DNA from: Smittium culicis
Lineage: Eukaryota > Kickxellomycota > Harpellomycetes > Harpellales > Legeriomycetaceae
DNA length: 35,024 nt
Assembly: GCA_001970855.1 (NCBI GenBank)
Contig: LSSN01005224.1
Location: 1 to 35,024, forward strand
Reading direction: 5' to 3'
Notes under the pieces: generated by a model
The model's input: the letters and a program-made list of their open reading frames with translations, nothing else
Told to the model about the DNA's origin: nothing
The model's database searches: none
Program-made: the position numbers and the translations under genes
In this document: one piece after another, positions 11,422 to 22,512 of the stretch
Position numbering within the stretch: the stretch's first letter is position 1
Layout: each line of letters begins with the position of its first letter

Positions 11422-14179
11422 ATGTCAAAAAATCAAAAATACAACAATCGAAAATACAACAATGACGGCGACGATTCTGAAGATGAATTTTTTGTTAAAT
11501 ACGGTACCGAAATAGATTCAAGCAGCTCCGCAAGTACCTTTTCTCGAGCCCACGAGCAGATAGTAATAAACATTACAGTATTTTGATAGCAAACTATTTA
11601 TAATATTGAAGAAATATAAATATTTTTATCTTTTAAAAATTCGTTGATTTATTTTACTTAAGAAGTTATAAAATGTAAGAAGCATTTTCTGAATTATTCC
11701 AATTTATATAAAAAAAACTTTTTTTTTCAAGGCAGTAGATGAGAATGGCTTGAAAAAATTTCATGGTGCTTTTACTGGTGGTTTCTCAGCTGGATATTTC
11801 AACACTGTAGGTTCCGCGGAAGGTAAATAAGCGTATCTTCACTTATTTATATAAAAGCTTATAATTATTTTAGAAATTTAAAATTCTAAAATATTAAAAA
11901 CATATATTATATATGTAATTAAAATTTCAGGATGGACTCCTTCGAATTTTGTTTCTTCAAGATCAAATAGAGCCAAGTATACCCAACAAAAACCAGAAGA
12001 CTTCATGGATCGAGAAGATTTAATGGTATTCAATTTGAAGTCATTTATTAAATTAGCTATAATTGCAATAAAATACATATCACTTCCCATAATCATACAT
12101 ATTTTTTATTTATCCTATATATTTTTATAAATAGGAATCAAACGTGAATAAAAAGTTGACTATAATATCACACACGAACAGTTTACTTGTAAATTATGAA
12201 TTAAGCAACAAAACAAAGTAACTCTAAAACTTTTATTTGAATTTCTAGTAAAGCCATGATTTATAAATATTTATTTGTTGTTAGGTATATAAAAATAATA
12301 ATTAATCTGTGTTTGTAATCTATAGAATTGTAGATTATACCAACTATTCTCAAACTCCAAGTCAACAAAAAGGTCATATTGGAAGTGAAATTGGTCAAAA
12401 TTCTGACTTAGCAATAGATATATCATCCATATTTTCTATGTTTAAAATTGATAATAATTTTGGATTTGATCCTTATTCAAGTAGTCTAACTCCTGTAGGT
12501 ACTTTTGGTCTTGGGTATAACGAAAAAACTCTTTTATCAAAAGGATATAATGACATTGAAGATACTTTACATTCTGAAACAAAAAATAAGCAAAAAGGTT
12601 CTAACTCTGGTCCCACTTTATTTAAAAAAAAACTAAAGAGTAAACTTGATAAGTCTAAAAAATCAAAAAATAACCCAAAAAGCTCGAAAGTTGTAAGATT
12701 GAGCTTCTTAGGCGACGAGGATGAAGACATATTTGAAACAAATAACAATGATAAAAATCTTTCAAATCATAGAGATATCAATGGCACTGAATCGAGTAAT
12801 CCTGATATCCTTCACCCATCCAAAAAGAAAAGAGTAGACATCAAAAATGTTGAAACTACTAAATTTTCAATGCGTCCAAGCGATGATGCACTTAAAATTC
12901 TAGAGCTGAGCTCAAAAGACAGAAAAATAAAAAGTAAAGACATTATTGATGACAGTATCTTAACTATAAATAAGGATATTTTTATTAAAAGTGACACTTG
13001 CTTTGACGGAAAAGTGCCAATTGATGGGTTTGTAGTTATCAATAACCTTTTAATAAACAAGTTCGAGTACTCTGATAGAGTCTTAGTTTTGTCAGACGAT
13101 GTTGCTATACCCGATTCTTTTAATGGTTCCCATAAACTGGAAGGTAAATATAGAATATTTAAAATTGACATTCGCTAAGCTACTTTTATTTTGATTATTC
13201 CCTATTTTTTAAAATATAAACACATGGTTTTTTGATAGCAGGATCTTTTAAAACCACCGAAATTAATAATAATCAACAAATATCTGCAGTTTTAAATTTC
13301 GAGCCAGAGAATATTAATATGGGCGAAGTAATTAATCAAAAGGAAAAAGATAAAGAGCTAGATCTTTTGCAACACTTGAGAAGTCTCACAAAATTTGACG
13401 CTGAGAATGCGCTTAAAGGATTTATTCCTTTTTCAAACGACCTCGAAAAACAAAGCAGATACAAAGAATTCTTAAATCTAGTTATCCTTCAAAATACTCC
13501 AGTAGAATCGTTTGAAAGCATACTAGGAAGTTCAGTACCCGAGCTATCGAACTTTTACCAAGCTGCAAAAGTATTTAAGCCGCTTTCATCTACAATGTCT
13601 AAACGATTCACTACTCCATCTGATTCGAAATCATACTTAGAATCTAACAATGTTGATACTTTAAATTACGGGAAAACCAGTTCATCAGTGGATTTCAATA
13701 TCAACTCAGATTCAAGACAGCAGGCAGCTAAGCTAGATATGTATGGAACATTGACACGTATAGAATCTCACTGGATCCCAACAAACCTTCTTTGTAGGAG
13801 AATGAATATAGCTAACCCATACAGTAATAATAACTACAACGAAAGTAAAGTCAATAAAAGTGAAATCCAACTTTTGGAGAAAGTAAATGCTGATTCTTGG
13901 AAAAAGAGTGGATCCGACTTCAATAATTACGAGCTTCAAGGCTATGAAAACAATAATAATTCTACCAATACTTTACACAACTCAAAGCATTCCCAACATA
14001 AGTTATACCCTGGAAAAGAGAGTGCTGTAAGTACAAGAGAATTAAATCCTGCTGATAGCTACAGATCCGAATCTAATACAACTGAAGTGCCTAGTACTAA
14101 CAACGCTGGCACTTTATCTTTAATCAATGATACTCCCGCTACATCGCTATTTGATGATATCTTTGGAGATTCTGAATAA
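11422..14179 (+). CDS. GPATCH1: GPATCH1/DUF1604 family spliceosomal protein, G-patch not recognisable
   Basis: Homologue of GPATCH1 (TOUGH in plants), a spliceosome-associated protein that works with DEAH helicase DHX35 in animals. Six exons: 11422-11562, 11732-11822, 11931-12025, 12135-12217, 12326-13143 and 13242-14179; all are GT-AG and in frame, giving 721 residues. Residues 57-108 hold the family block [31 protein letters not shown] and [13 protein letters not shown] follows at 197-201. The last exon carries [20 protein letters not shown], the Ser-Ser-Thr-Met-Ser-Lys-Arg-Phe-Thr block, and the metal-free [17 protein letters not shown] region, all in family order. The stretch 138-196, where the G-patch should sit, lacks its glycine pattern and is about half the usual spacing. 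The middle is Lys/Ser/Asp-rich and likely disordered. Exon 4 is the least certain: its donor (GTAACT) is the only one found that keeps frame with exon 5. Confidence 0.88.
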
Positions 14180-14991
14180 ATTAAACTCTGGTCAAAGCTA
14201 CTCTTTAAACACTGTTGAAATTTCAAAACATTGGTTTTTTATAATTAATGCTCTTTTAATGTATATTTCAGCATAAAATATAATCAATATAAGTATTTAT
14301 CCAAAGGTGTAATTAATATAATTAAACATATCATAAGTATTCCTAGAGGTATTTAAATTAAATCATCAATTACAACATAAAGTATAATTTATGAGATATC
14401 ATGACTAGTAACGTAAGTTAATACAATTTAAAACACCTCGAATTGAATAACGCTTATGCATCTCGGAATTGAGTTTTATTTTATATTTATATCTATACCA
14501 ATGTTTTGATTTAAAGAAAATGCTATTTGAAAAGTTGGTCTATGAACTTTGCAGAAGGTAAATAAAAAATGATTTAAATAAATTTCTTGATTACAATCGA
14601 AAAATAGTCATATGGCCAGATTTATATACTAAAATTACATATAAATATGACAGTACTTTTAAATTTTTAGATAAAAAAAAACAAATAATAGTAATTGTTA
14701 ATATGGAGGTAATATGGGTTTGTAATTGCTAAAAGTATTTATAAATATAATAAAAAAAAAGTTTATAGGGTGTAAATATGGAGCAATGAGGAACATTATA
14801 ATTTATGATTAGTAGACTTTGTAATTGGAGCGAATAAAAACGAAAATCTGCATAGCTGAATTTTATTTTAATCAGAATTATATAAAAAAAGTCATCATCT
14901 CTATGAAAAAAAAATAAAGAAATGTCGTTAGTAATAGCTTGTAAATAAAATATATATAATATACATAAATAATTATTATCTATAAATTTAT
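14180..14991. other. Convergent 3' spacer GPATCH1/DBP9
   Basis: 812 bases between two converging genes, containing both 3' ends. A/T-rich. A few splice-like signals occur (for example TTTGCAGAAG-GTAAAT near 14552-14567), but they do not chain into a coding model. The minus-strand frame at 14729-15010 is Tyr/Phe/Ile-rich low-complexity translation and is rejected. Confidence 0.6.
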
Positions 14992-17327
14992 CTAGATTTG
15001 AAAAGAACAAACCTTTTTCGACCTTACAGAGCCGAATGATTTTAGTGGATCAGATCGCTTTCCTTTAAATCTAGAGCCACCTTTTGAGTCAGATTTACCA
15101 CTTGAGCCTTTAAATCTTTTATTGGATTTGGCATCATTCCTTGAGTTTCTATTATGCTTTTTATTGAATGGAACAAATCCAGCGAATTTTCCTTCCTTTA
15201 CGTCATTCAAAATATCTCCAGAGCCATCTCCACTAACACTAGAAATTTTGGGCATGAGGTAATTGGGAATGTGTTTTAAGTGTGGTTTTACCTTTGTTGG
15301 TATGAGAGCTTTATCGTGGCGCAAAAAGTTCAAATCGGTTGGCTTATCTTCGAAGTGAGTTTTTAAAAGATCAGAGTTGATAATTTCTCTTTTGATTTCT
15401 TTAATTTTAGCTTCTCGAATAGACGCTTTTGTTACAGATCTTAAAGCATCCTCACAGCGGTATCTGAGGCCGTCAATTTGGTTCATATCGAATTCATAAG
15501 GCTCAATTGTACAACCTTTGCCTATTTTGGAGTTATAAAAAAAAGGATGAGATATAAATAAGGAATATTGGAAATGAAAGATTGGTAAGAGAATAAATGA
15601 ATGTAAATATTACTTTTTTGGTCAGACTTGATTTTTTCGAAAAATGAGGTTTCGTCAACGTTTGGCTCTTTATTGGTATTAGGCACATCTTGAGCTTTTG
15701 CAACAAAAGACAAACTCATTCCACGTTTGTTTCCACGAGCAGTACGTCCGATACGATGGGTATAAGCACTTGTTGAAGTTGGCATATCAAAGTTGATGAT
15801 AACGCTTGCATCTTTGAAATCAATACCTCTAACAACGCCATAGTGGTTTTTTTTAGTATTTCCTTTGTTATCCTTTTGTATACTTTGCTTTTCAGAACTT
15901 TCAGAGGTCGATTTCTCGTTACCTTCGTCTGATTCGGATTCGGATTCTAATTCAGATTCTTGTTCGGAATCGGAATCAGGATCTGAGCCAAGGTCTTCAT
16001 CTTTTTCTTCATCAGCTTCTGGATCGCTAGCATTCTGACTATCACTGTCGCTATCAACATCACTAGTGTTTTTTTCAGTTGACTGGTCTTGATCTGCTTC
16101 ATCTTCGCCATCTAACTTGTTATCAGAATCCAATTCGTCAGTTTTACTATTGATAGTTTCATCCAGTTCATCTTTACAAGCACCTTCATCTGTGGCGATA
16201 ATGTAGTCATAAATTCCTCTGTTGAATTCTTCGACAATGTGGTATCTGGAGTTGATAGGTAGCTCAGAGTTTAATACACACGAGCGAATAGAAAATTGTT
16301 CTAAAAAGAGCTTAAGTCTGTAGCACCTGTCGATTCCGTTAACAAAGATGATGCATTTTCCAGAAATAAGCTTAAGTTTCAAAATGACATACGTAAGGAA
16401 GAATTTGTCTCTATCTTTACACCTAGATAAAATGCAAATCAGTTAGATCCGAATTATGGTATTATGAATATATGAAGATTTAGTAAGTTTGATAAAAATG
16501 AATGATATTACATGATAGCATATTGCATTAGTCTTCCGTTGTGGTTATCAGCCGTATCTTTTATGATGCATCTAGTGGGATTTCTGAGGATAAGTTTTGA
16601 GAACTCGCTAACATCGTGAGGGAGAGTAGCAGACATTAAAATATGCTGGCACATTCTGGGCAAGAAATCGAATATTTCCTGCAGGTCATTTTTGTAGCCA
16701 AAAGATAATATCAAATCAGCCTCATCAATAACTAGAGTTTCAAGAGTTTGAGTAATAGATAGAGTTCCATCTTTTAAATATTGCAAAACTCTGCTTGGAG
16801 TGGAAACTACTACTTCGGGCTGTTCAGAGATCAAAGATCTATAAGGAATATAGTTTTTTTTTAAAGCTCTAGTTTGTATAATAATTTAAAGAGGAAGATA
16901 GATGGATATAAAAATTTATAGAATAGTACCTTATAGCATATTGAGCACCATTATTGGCACCATTTACTACAGATACGGATTTACCGCAATATAAAACGAG
17001 TTTTTGTAGATATTTAGAAACCTGTTCAGATAGTTCTAAAGTTGGGACAAGAACTAGAGATTTTGTACCAAGTCTGGTGTTTTTATTAGAGGCATTGGAT
17101 AAAGATCTTAATATTTTATTTAGCAAAACCACACCATAAGCAGCAGTTTTACCCGAACCTGTGCGCGCTTGCACAATTGTGTCTTTTCCAGTTAGACCAA
17201 TAGGGATGGACTTTTCTTGTACTTGAGTCATATAAACCAAATTCATTTGGCCTAAAGCTTTGAGAATTCGATCATCGATATCGAGAGTCGAGAACAGGGT
17301 GGATTTTGGTGTTATCAATGAGGACAT
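14992..17327 (-). CDS. DBP9: ATP-dependent DEAD-box RNA helicase DBP9 (DDX56)
   Basis: Nucleolar RNA helicase for 60S ribosomal subunit biogenesis. Minus-strand exons 16930-17327, 16512-16838, 15614-16422 and 14992-15521 join in frame to 687 residues (yeast Dbp9 is 594). Helicase motifs in order: Q motif around MTQVQEKSIP (33-42), ARTGSGKT (54-61), LVPTLEL in place of PTREL, TPSR (146-149), DEAD (171-174), SAT (202-204), IFVN (267-270), RGID (440-443) and HRIGRTARG (464-472). NSELPINSR and DPLKSFG are typical of DBP9 rather than of other DEAD-box subfamilies. Between ATDE (about residue 321) and GVVRGID lies an insert of about 115 residues, almost all Asp/Glu/Ser; DBP9 proteins carry an acidic insert here, and this one is long. 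The C-terminus is Lys/Arg-rich. The start is the first ATG of exon 1. Confidence 0.95.
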
Positions 17328-18865
17328 TTTCAGTTAGAAAACGAAAAAAGAAAAGTATGAATTGAATATATACTGAATAAACGGAAGGTACAGAAAATAA
17401 TGGTTCTAAAAGTGATGTGTTATGTGATAAAGATAAAAGTAATAAGAGAAGTCACTAGGATTCAAAAAAATAGAAAGTAATGAGTATACCCTCGAAATAA
17501 AATAGCTTTTCTCTGTTAAAGCCAAAAAAGAAAAAAACTTTCATATAGCGTTTAAAAAAAATTTTAGCTTGAAATAAGTATTTTTTTTATAAATTTTTAT
17601 TTGCAGCCTATCATCGTAGATTATAAATTCGAGGACTTTGATCTAAGTTGTTGTTTGCCAGAATTACAGAAACTATAAAAAGGGCATTAGCTAATTAACC
17701 AATAGCATAGAAAGATTGCTTATTTTATTTCAAAAATAAACTAAATGTTTTTGAGAATAAATAAATACTGTAAAAATAAAAATAAAATCACTACATTGTA
17801 AAAATAAAAACAAGAATCACTATATTTTGTTCTATAAAAGGCCCAATATAAGTCAAATATAATTTAGATTAGAGGCTGGCAGCATAATTTAAACTTGAAA
17901 CAAATTTGTACGCTGAAAAAGTTTTTGGCTACACTCTCATAAATTATAAAAAATTTACTCGGAATACTATTCCAGCATATTCTTAAATTTCTTAAGATAT
18001 TAAGTATATATTTTTTAAAACATTAGTATTTTCGCAAAGAGCCTTGAATTTTTCACAGAACATTATTGCGCCTTAAATATAGGTTATAGATCACTAGTTT
18101 AGGTAAACATATTAGTGCTATGAAATCCAGCTACAATAAATTCTAATCATTGGGTCTATACTACCACAAAAATTCTTTCTAAATAAAATCATTGGTTGTA
18201 GAAGTACTACTTGTAGAACAATTGAAGTTTGAAAAGTACTACTAAACGTCGATATTGTAAGCTCGTTTTAATATTTAAAATATTTATCAAGTAAAAGTGT
18301 ACTACCATAAAAAAGTTTTATTATCAACGTAGTGTCTTTAAAATAATGTATGTTGGTAGTTTCTAGAAATCTAATGATAAAGCATAAAAATTTCTATCAG
18401 AAAGTTTGCTTAATTAATGCTGAAGTGCTGATCTAGATTTATGCTAATATGTTATAGACAGTATTTAATTTAGAGAATATGCATAGAATTGGAAAACAAG
18501 CATTTGAAGAGTTAGGAAAACAATTTAATTAATTATTAAGAAAATAATCTAAATATATATGTGCACGTATCCACGGGATAAGTATAAAAAACTAAATAAG
18601 TAAATTAAATTGAAATAAGTTAAGCTAGATGTACAAAGTTACTAGATAATATTTTTTAATCGTTTGAGAGCAATTAATGACCGTAATGAAATAGTATAGA
18701 TAATAGATGGTCTAGAAAAACCAATTAAATAATTAAAATAACTATCTATAGAGATAGGAATTAGTAAAACTTACAAAGCTGAAAAAGTTTTTTTAAGGTA
18801 AGTTTTTTTTGCAGGAATAAAGTATATGGAATTTACTGAAAATTCTTATTTGTACATGAGAATTT
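17328..18865. other. Spacer upstream of DBP9
   Basis: About 1.5 kb holding the DBP9 promoter and the 3' flank of the next minus-strand gene. No open frame of note, no RNA gene recognised. Purine-rich on the plus strand next to the DBP9 start (17339-17500). Confidence 0.6.
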
Positions 18866-19186
18866 TTATATTGATTGTTTCGATGAACTGTGCGATTCTT
18901 GTAGAAGTGAATCAATTTTTTTTATTTCGTGTTCTAGATCATCAAATTTAGATCTATACTTGGGTATTTCTTCAGAAGATTTTAGCAAATATTCAGCTTT
19001 TTTAATTAGTTTCTCTAATGAATCCAATTTTTCTTCGGTCAAATCTCCTGAATCCATATTTTTTATTTTTGAGCTGGAACTTGGAATAACAGCATTTTCG
19101 AAATCGGAATTTTCAGGGCATTCAGATCTTGAAGAGAGGAGCTCTACATCTTTGATGATGTTAATAACTTCTGGATATTTGCTCAT
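18866..19186 (-). CDS. Small acidic coiled-coil hypothetical protein
   Basis: A single-exon frame of 106 residues with an ATG and no family I can name. Residues about 1-15 (MSKYPEVINIIKDVELL) look helical, 16-45 are Ser/Asn/Pro-rich and probably disordered, and 48-95 form a charged helix with heptad-like Leu/Ile spacing (LDSLEKLIKKAEYLL, LEHEIKKIDSLL), suggesting a coiled coil. The tail is Ser/Lys/Gln-rich. The codon use and lack of low-complexity A/T translation set it apart from chance frames nearby, so I think it is a real gene. It could be a small subunit of a coiled-coil complex (BLOC/BORC- or kinetochore-like), but nothing proves that. It diverges from PSF1 775 bases away. Confidence 0.6.
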   Translation of the reverse strand: MSKYPEVINIIKDVELLSSRSECPENSDFENAVIPSSSSKIKNMDSGDLTEEKLDSLEKLIKKAEYLLKSSEEIPKYRSKFDDLEHEIKKIDSLLQESHSSSKQSI

Positions 19187-19960
19187 CTCGTATGTATTGA
19201 TAGCAGTATCCGATGGTTACAGCCGAAACCTGGAATAGATTTATGCTAGAATTTCTCGAAAAATAAGACAGATATTATTATTCATAATTGTTATTATAGG
19301 ATTGTTTTGATAGTAGCCAATAGTGTTGGACTTTGCTTGCTCTTGGTAGTTCGCGATGTGTTAGCAGTTAATAACCATTGGCCTGAACTTCAGGCATAAT
19401 CTTCGAATTAGTTTGGTTGTGTAAAAAGCCAGCAAATCATTAATCTTTTCTCAAAAAGTACTAACTGCTATTATCATGGTCATTGGAACCCTTAATTGAG
19501 CGAAATTCACCATTTGCCAATTGTACAGAGTGCCCTAGATTAAGTTGAGTTTTTAGGTTAATTCAGATCTGTAATGTAAGCAAATGATTTCATGATAATA
19601 CCTGGTCGCTAATATGCTGATGGGTTGATTTAGCATAAATCAACTATAAACAAAACATCGTCATAAATGCCAAAGCTCAGACAAGAAAGAGTATAAACAA
19701 CAACAAACACAGCGAATAGGAGGATGTAATACTAGCTTTTACTTAGCATTTCCTAAAAGCGGAAAAAAAAATACTTCGATGGTTTTATAAGTAGCGTTTT
19801 AAAGTAGCGAAGCTGGTAATAAAATTAAAATTGGCAGTCTGAGGAGGAGTCATAGATTTATAACATACGCTAAAAATCTTGCTTCGTATTCAATAATCAT
19901 CATATTTTCTAGAATCTTAACCTAGACACATTCTTATACAGGGCTTAAAATATCAATAGT
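19187..19960. promoter_or_regulatory. Divergent intergenic region upstream of PSF1
   Basis: 774 bases between the divergent hypothetical gene and PSF1, somewhat richer in G+C than the other spacers. It contains a near-perfect palindrome, GCCTGAACTTCAGGC, at 19381-19395 (7-base arms, one-base centre). Both promoters must lie here; no core element could be assigned with confidence, and no coding frame or RNA gene was recognised. Confidence 0.4.
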
Positions 19961-20815
19961 ATGCTCGGCGATGAAGCTTATCAGCTCGCACTAGAAGCAA
20001 AAAGAACCGAGGCCGACAACCTGCCTCCTTATAATAACAAACAAGTAGCTTTAGTCGTAAGGCAAACACGTCAACTATGGGAAAGTGTCGAAAAAATAGC
20101 TAAATCTATCGAACACTCACAAAAAAATCCCGATTCGAAATCTTTTGATCTTCCAATCTCCAATCTAGATTTTACATCAAACTCTCAAGATTTGAGCTCA
20201 AATATTAGTAGCAGTCAATATTCTAGTGCTAAGATAGATTCGCAATCACAAAACTCTTCACTATTAACAGATACCCAAAAACAAGCAAACCTAGATTCAC
20301 AGCCGCTTATGAGTCAGCTGATTCTACAACATTTAACTGTTTACAGAAATAAAAGAATTTTAATGGCATATCATCATCGACGTTCTGAAGCTTTGAAACG
20401 GATTGCTTGGGCCCTAAATCTAAATCCACATTTGCTATCAACAATAAATAACATCAACAATTCTGAAAAAAATCTTGATCTTGATTCCGAAAAATCCCAT
20501 AGAAAAAAAATTGAATCTACCTCTGATTCCATATCTTCCTTCGAAAAACAATTCATAATCGACTATACAACAACTGTAAAAAAATATCGCAATTCTGTTG
20601 AGGCCAGTTTGTCCCTTGACACTGACTTGGATTTTGGCTCAAAACTAACAAAGCCCCCTCGAGATCTATTTATAGAAGTTAGAGTTATCCGTGAATGCGG
20701 TGAAATCCAAACTGAATTTGGAATTGTGAACTTGGAGAGAGGAAGTCAGCATTTTTTAAGAAGAACGGATGTCGAGAATTTAATCAACTTGGGATATCTC
20801 CAGCACATTGCTTAG
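19961..20815 (+). CDS. PSF1: GINS complex subunit PSF1
   Basis: Subunit of the GINS tetramer, part of the CMG replicative helicase at DNA replication forks. One exon, 284 residues, against roughly 200 in animals and yeast. The N-terminal MLGDEAYQLALEAKR and LPPYNNKQV match the family start, which fixes the initiation codon. The central helices include LILQHLTVYRNKRILMAYHHRR and LKRIAWAL. The C-terminal B-domain has PPRDLFIEVRV, then GSQHFLRRTDVENLI close to the end, all characteristic of PSF1. The extra length sits in two places: a Ser/Gln/Asn-rich insert at about residues 53-113 and a Ser/Lys/Asp-rich one at about 160-190, both between conserved helices and probably exposed loops. It is one of two intronless genes among the larger models. 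Confidence 0.95.
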   Translation: MLGDEAYQLALEAKRTEADNLPPYNNKQVALVVRQTRQLWESVEKIAKSIEHSQKNPDSKSFDLPISNLDFTSNSQDLSSNISSSQYSSAKIDSQSQNSSLLTDTQKQANLDSQPLMSQLILQHLTVYRNKRILMAYHHRRSEALKRIAWALNLNPHLLSTINNINNSEKNLDLDSEKSHRKKIESTSDSISSFEKQFIIDYTTTVKKYRNSVEASLSLDTDLDFGSKLTKPPRDLFIEVRVIRECGEIQTEFGIVNLERGSQHFLRRTDVENLINLGYLQHIA

Positions 20816-21218
20816 CTACAGCTTTTTAAGCTATAACTCCATATTTACACTTTATCGTGGTTATTAAGTACCCGCTTTAAAAAATTATTAGCTTATTCCT
20901 CAAACTATAACCTAGAATAATACTTTGATTTCAACCTACTAACTCTTCACAAATAAAACATTTAATTTCTCCTATATTTTTAAATACTCAATTAATATAA
21001 ATACCAACTTCTTTTCTTGTAAATAAATGGAACCTCAAATATATCATATTAATCGCAACATTTTAAGCTTACCATATTGTAAGTTCCAAAACCAATTTTA
21101 TAGATCAATCAATCAACGCTTTTAGAAAATCGTTATGAATTTTTTTAATGCTTTATTTGAATTAATTAAAAATAGTCAATTAATACAAGTAGTTGATAGA
21201 GTTTGTAATAACCACACA

Positions 21219-21238
21219 CCCCCCCCCCACCCCCACCC
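21219..21238 (+). repeat. C-rich tract C10-A-C5-A-C3
   Basis: Three C runs separated by single A residues, in A/T-rich spacer about 400 bases after the PSF1 stop. It is the strongest quadruplex or i-motif candidate among the C-rich tracts in this window because the runs are separated by single bases. Confidence 0.8.
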
Positions 21239-22180
21239 ACTAATTTCTAAATTTCAGCCTAATATTTTTTCTGCCAAACTCCAAGACAATTGCTCAATCT
21301 CTTTCTAATAATGTAAAAAATAAAGTTTTTGTATTTTTATATTAGATACTCGGTTATTTTTAGCAGATTTTTAATATGCTGATCAGAGAAAAGGTAGAAT
21401 ATAAAAATTCTTGATGATATCACTTCTTTAATATTTTTATCAAAATGATGCTTAAGCTTATATCTAACACTATTTATTAACTTTTTATAAAAAGTCTCAA
21501 TATTTCTATATTTATAGACATATTTTAATATCAATCTTTCGCTTTATAATTTAGTGTTATTTTTTCGTTTATAAAGTTTGCCATTATTATGAATGCCTTT
21601 TGTAATTTAGCTTTTAAAATTATTTAATACAACCTTTAATATCTCGCACTATATACATTTTTTTAAATAATTTGTCATACTATTCATTATATATATACTT
21701 TAATTTACGATTAAAGTGCCAATTTATACTTTTAATTACAATAAAACATTAATTTTGATAGTTTTTTAATATGTTGAAATTGGTATCTATGAGACGCAAA
21801 GCTCAGATAAATAAATTACTAAAGCCTGAAATTATTTGTAAGAATCGAAAATCACACAAAACTTTTTAATAAAAATTAAAAAATACAATTTTTTATAATA
21901 CAAGAAAAATGATATTTATATGGCGCTTTTTCCCTCGAATCTTAAAATGTTAATTCATTAAGAATATTTATATTTAGCTAATTTCCACATCTCTATAAAA
22001 TTGACAGGATTTGATATTCATTACAAATACTGCATTTTTTCTTCCAAATTTTTTCTCAAAAATAATCAAATATTTACATATACGATAGTAACCTTGCAAA
22101 TAACTCATAAAAGCACATCGAAGTTTAATTTAATGGAGTTTTAATTGGCTTTATTTTCACAATCTTTTTTATTTCTGCAT

Positions 22181-22206
22181 AGATACATAGATACATACAT
22201 ATATTC
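22181..22206. repeat. ATAGATACATA-type microsatellite
   Basis: Short imperfect tandem array of the tetranucleotide GATA/CATA (ATAGATACATAGATACATACATATA). It lies in the promoter-side spacer of the RING gene and has no evident function. Confidence 0.6.
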
Positions 22207-22512
22207 ATACTCTTATAAATTCAAATACATGTTAGTATTAAAATAGTAATAACTGCATTATATATAAAAATCCTTATACTTTCTCTACAGTTGATAACTC
22301 TCATATATAAATATTAATTTCCTTCAACTATAAAAAATACTCCAAATATCATAATACTTTAATTATAAAATAAAATAGTTTTTTTTATACGATCTGATTA
22401 GCTATCCCTAAATTATTTTAGATTTATATAACGTAATTTCATTTAAGCTCATATTATTTTATTCAATAAATATAGAATCGCAATTTAGATAAAACTCTAG
22501 TATAGCCTAATA

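Larger units (their letters stand above)
20816..22512. other. Spacer between PSF1 and RING gene
   Basis: About 1.7 kb with no supportable gene; the minus-strand frame at 21337-21534 is Lys/Ile/Tyr-rich and motif-free. It contains a C-rich tract (21219-21238) and a short GATACATA-type microsatellite (22181-22206). Confidence 0.6.

Noticed and set aside
12812..13171. 119-codon minus-strand frame opposite GPATCH1 exon 5
   Set aside because: Antisense shadow; the plus strand carries conserved family blocks.
14552..14567. Possible micro-exon with good acceptor- and donor-like ends between GPATCH1 and DBP9
   Set aside because: No partner exons could be chained in frame and the translated piece matches nothing known.
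19381..19395. Palindrome GCCTGAACTTCAGGC as an operator site
   Set aside because: A single occurrence with no second copy near another promoter; kept only as a note in the intergenic region.
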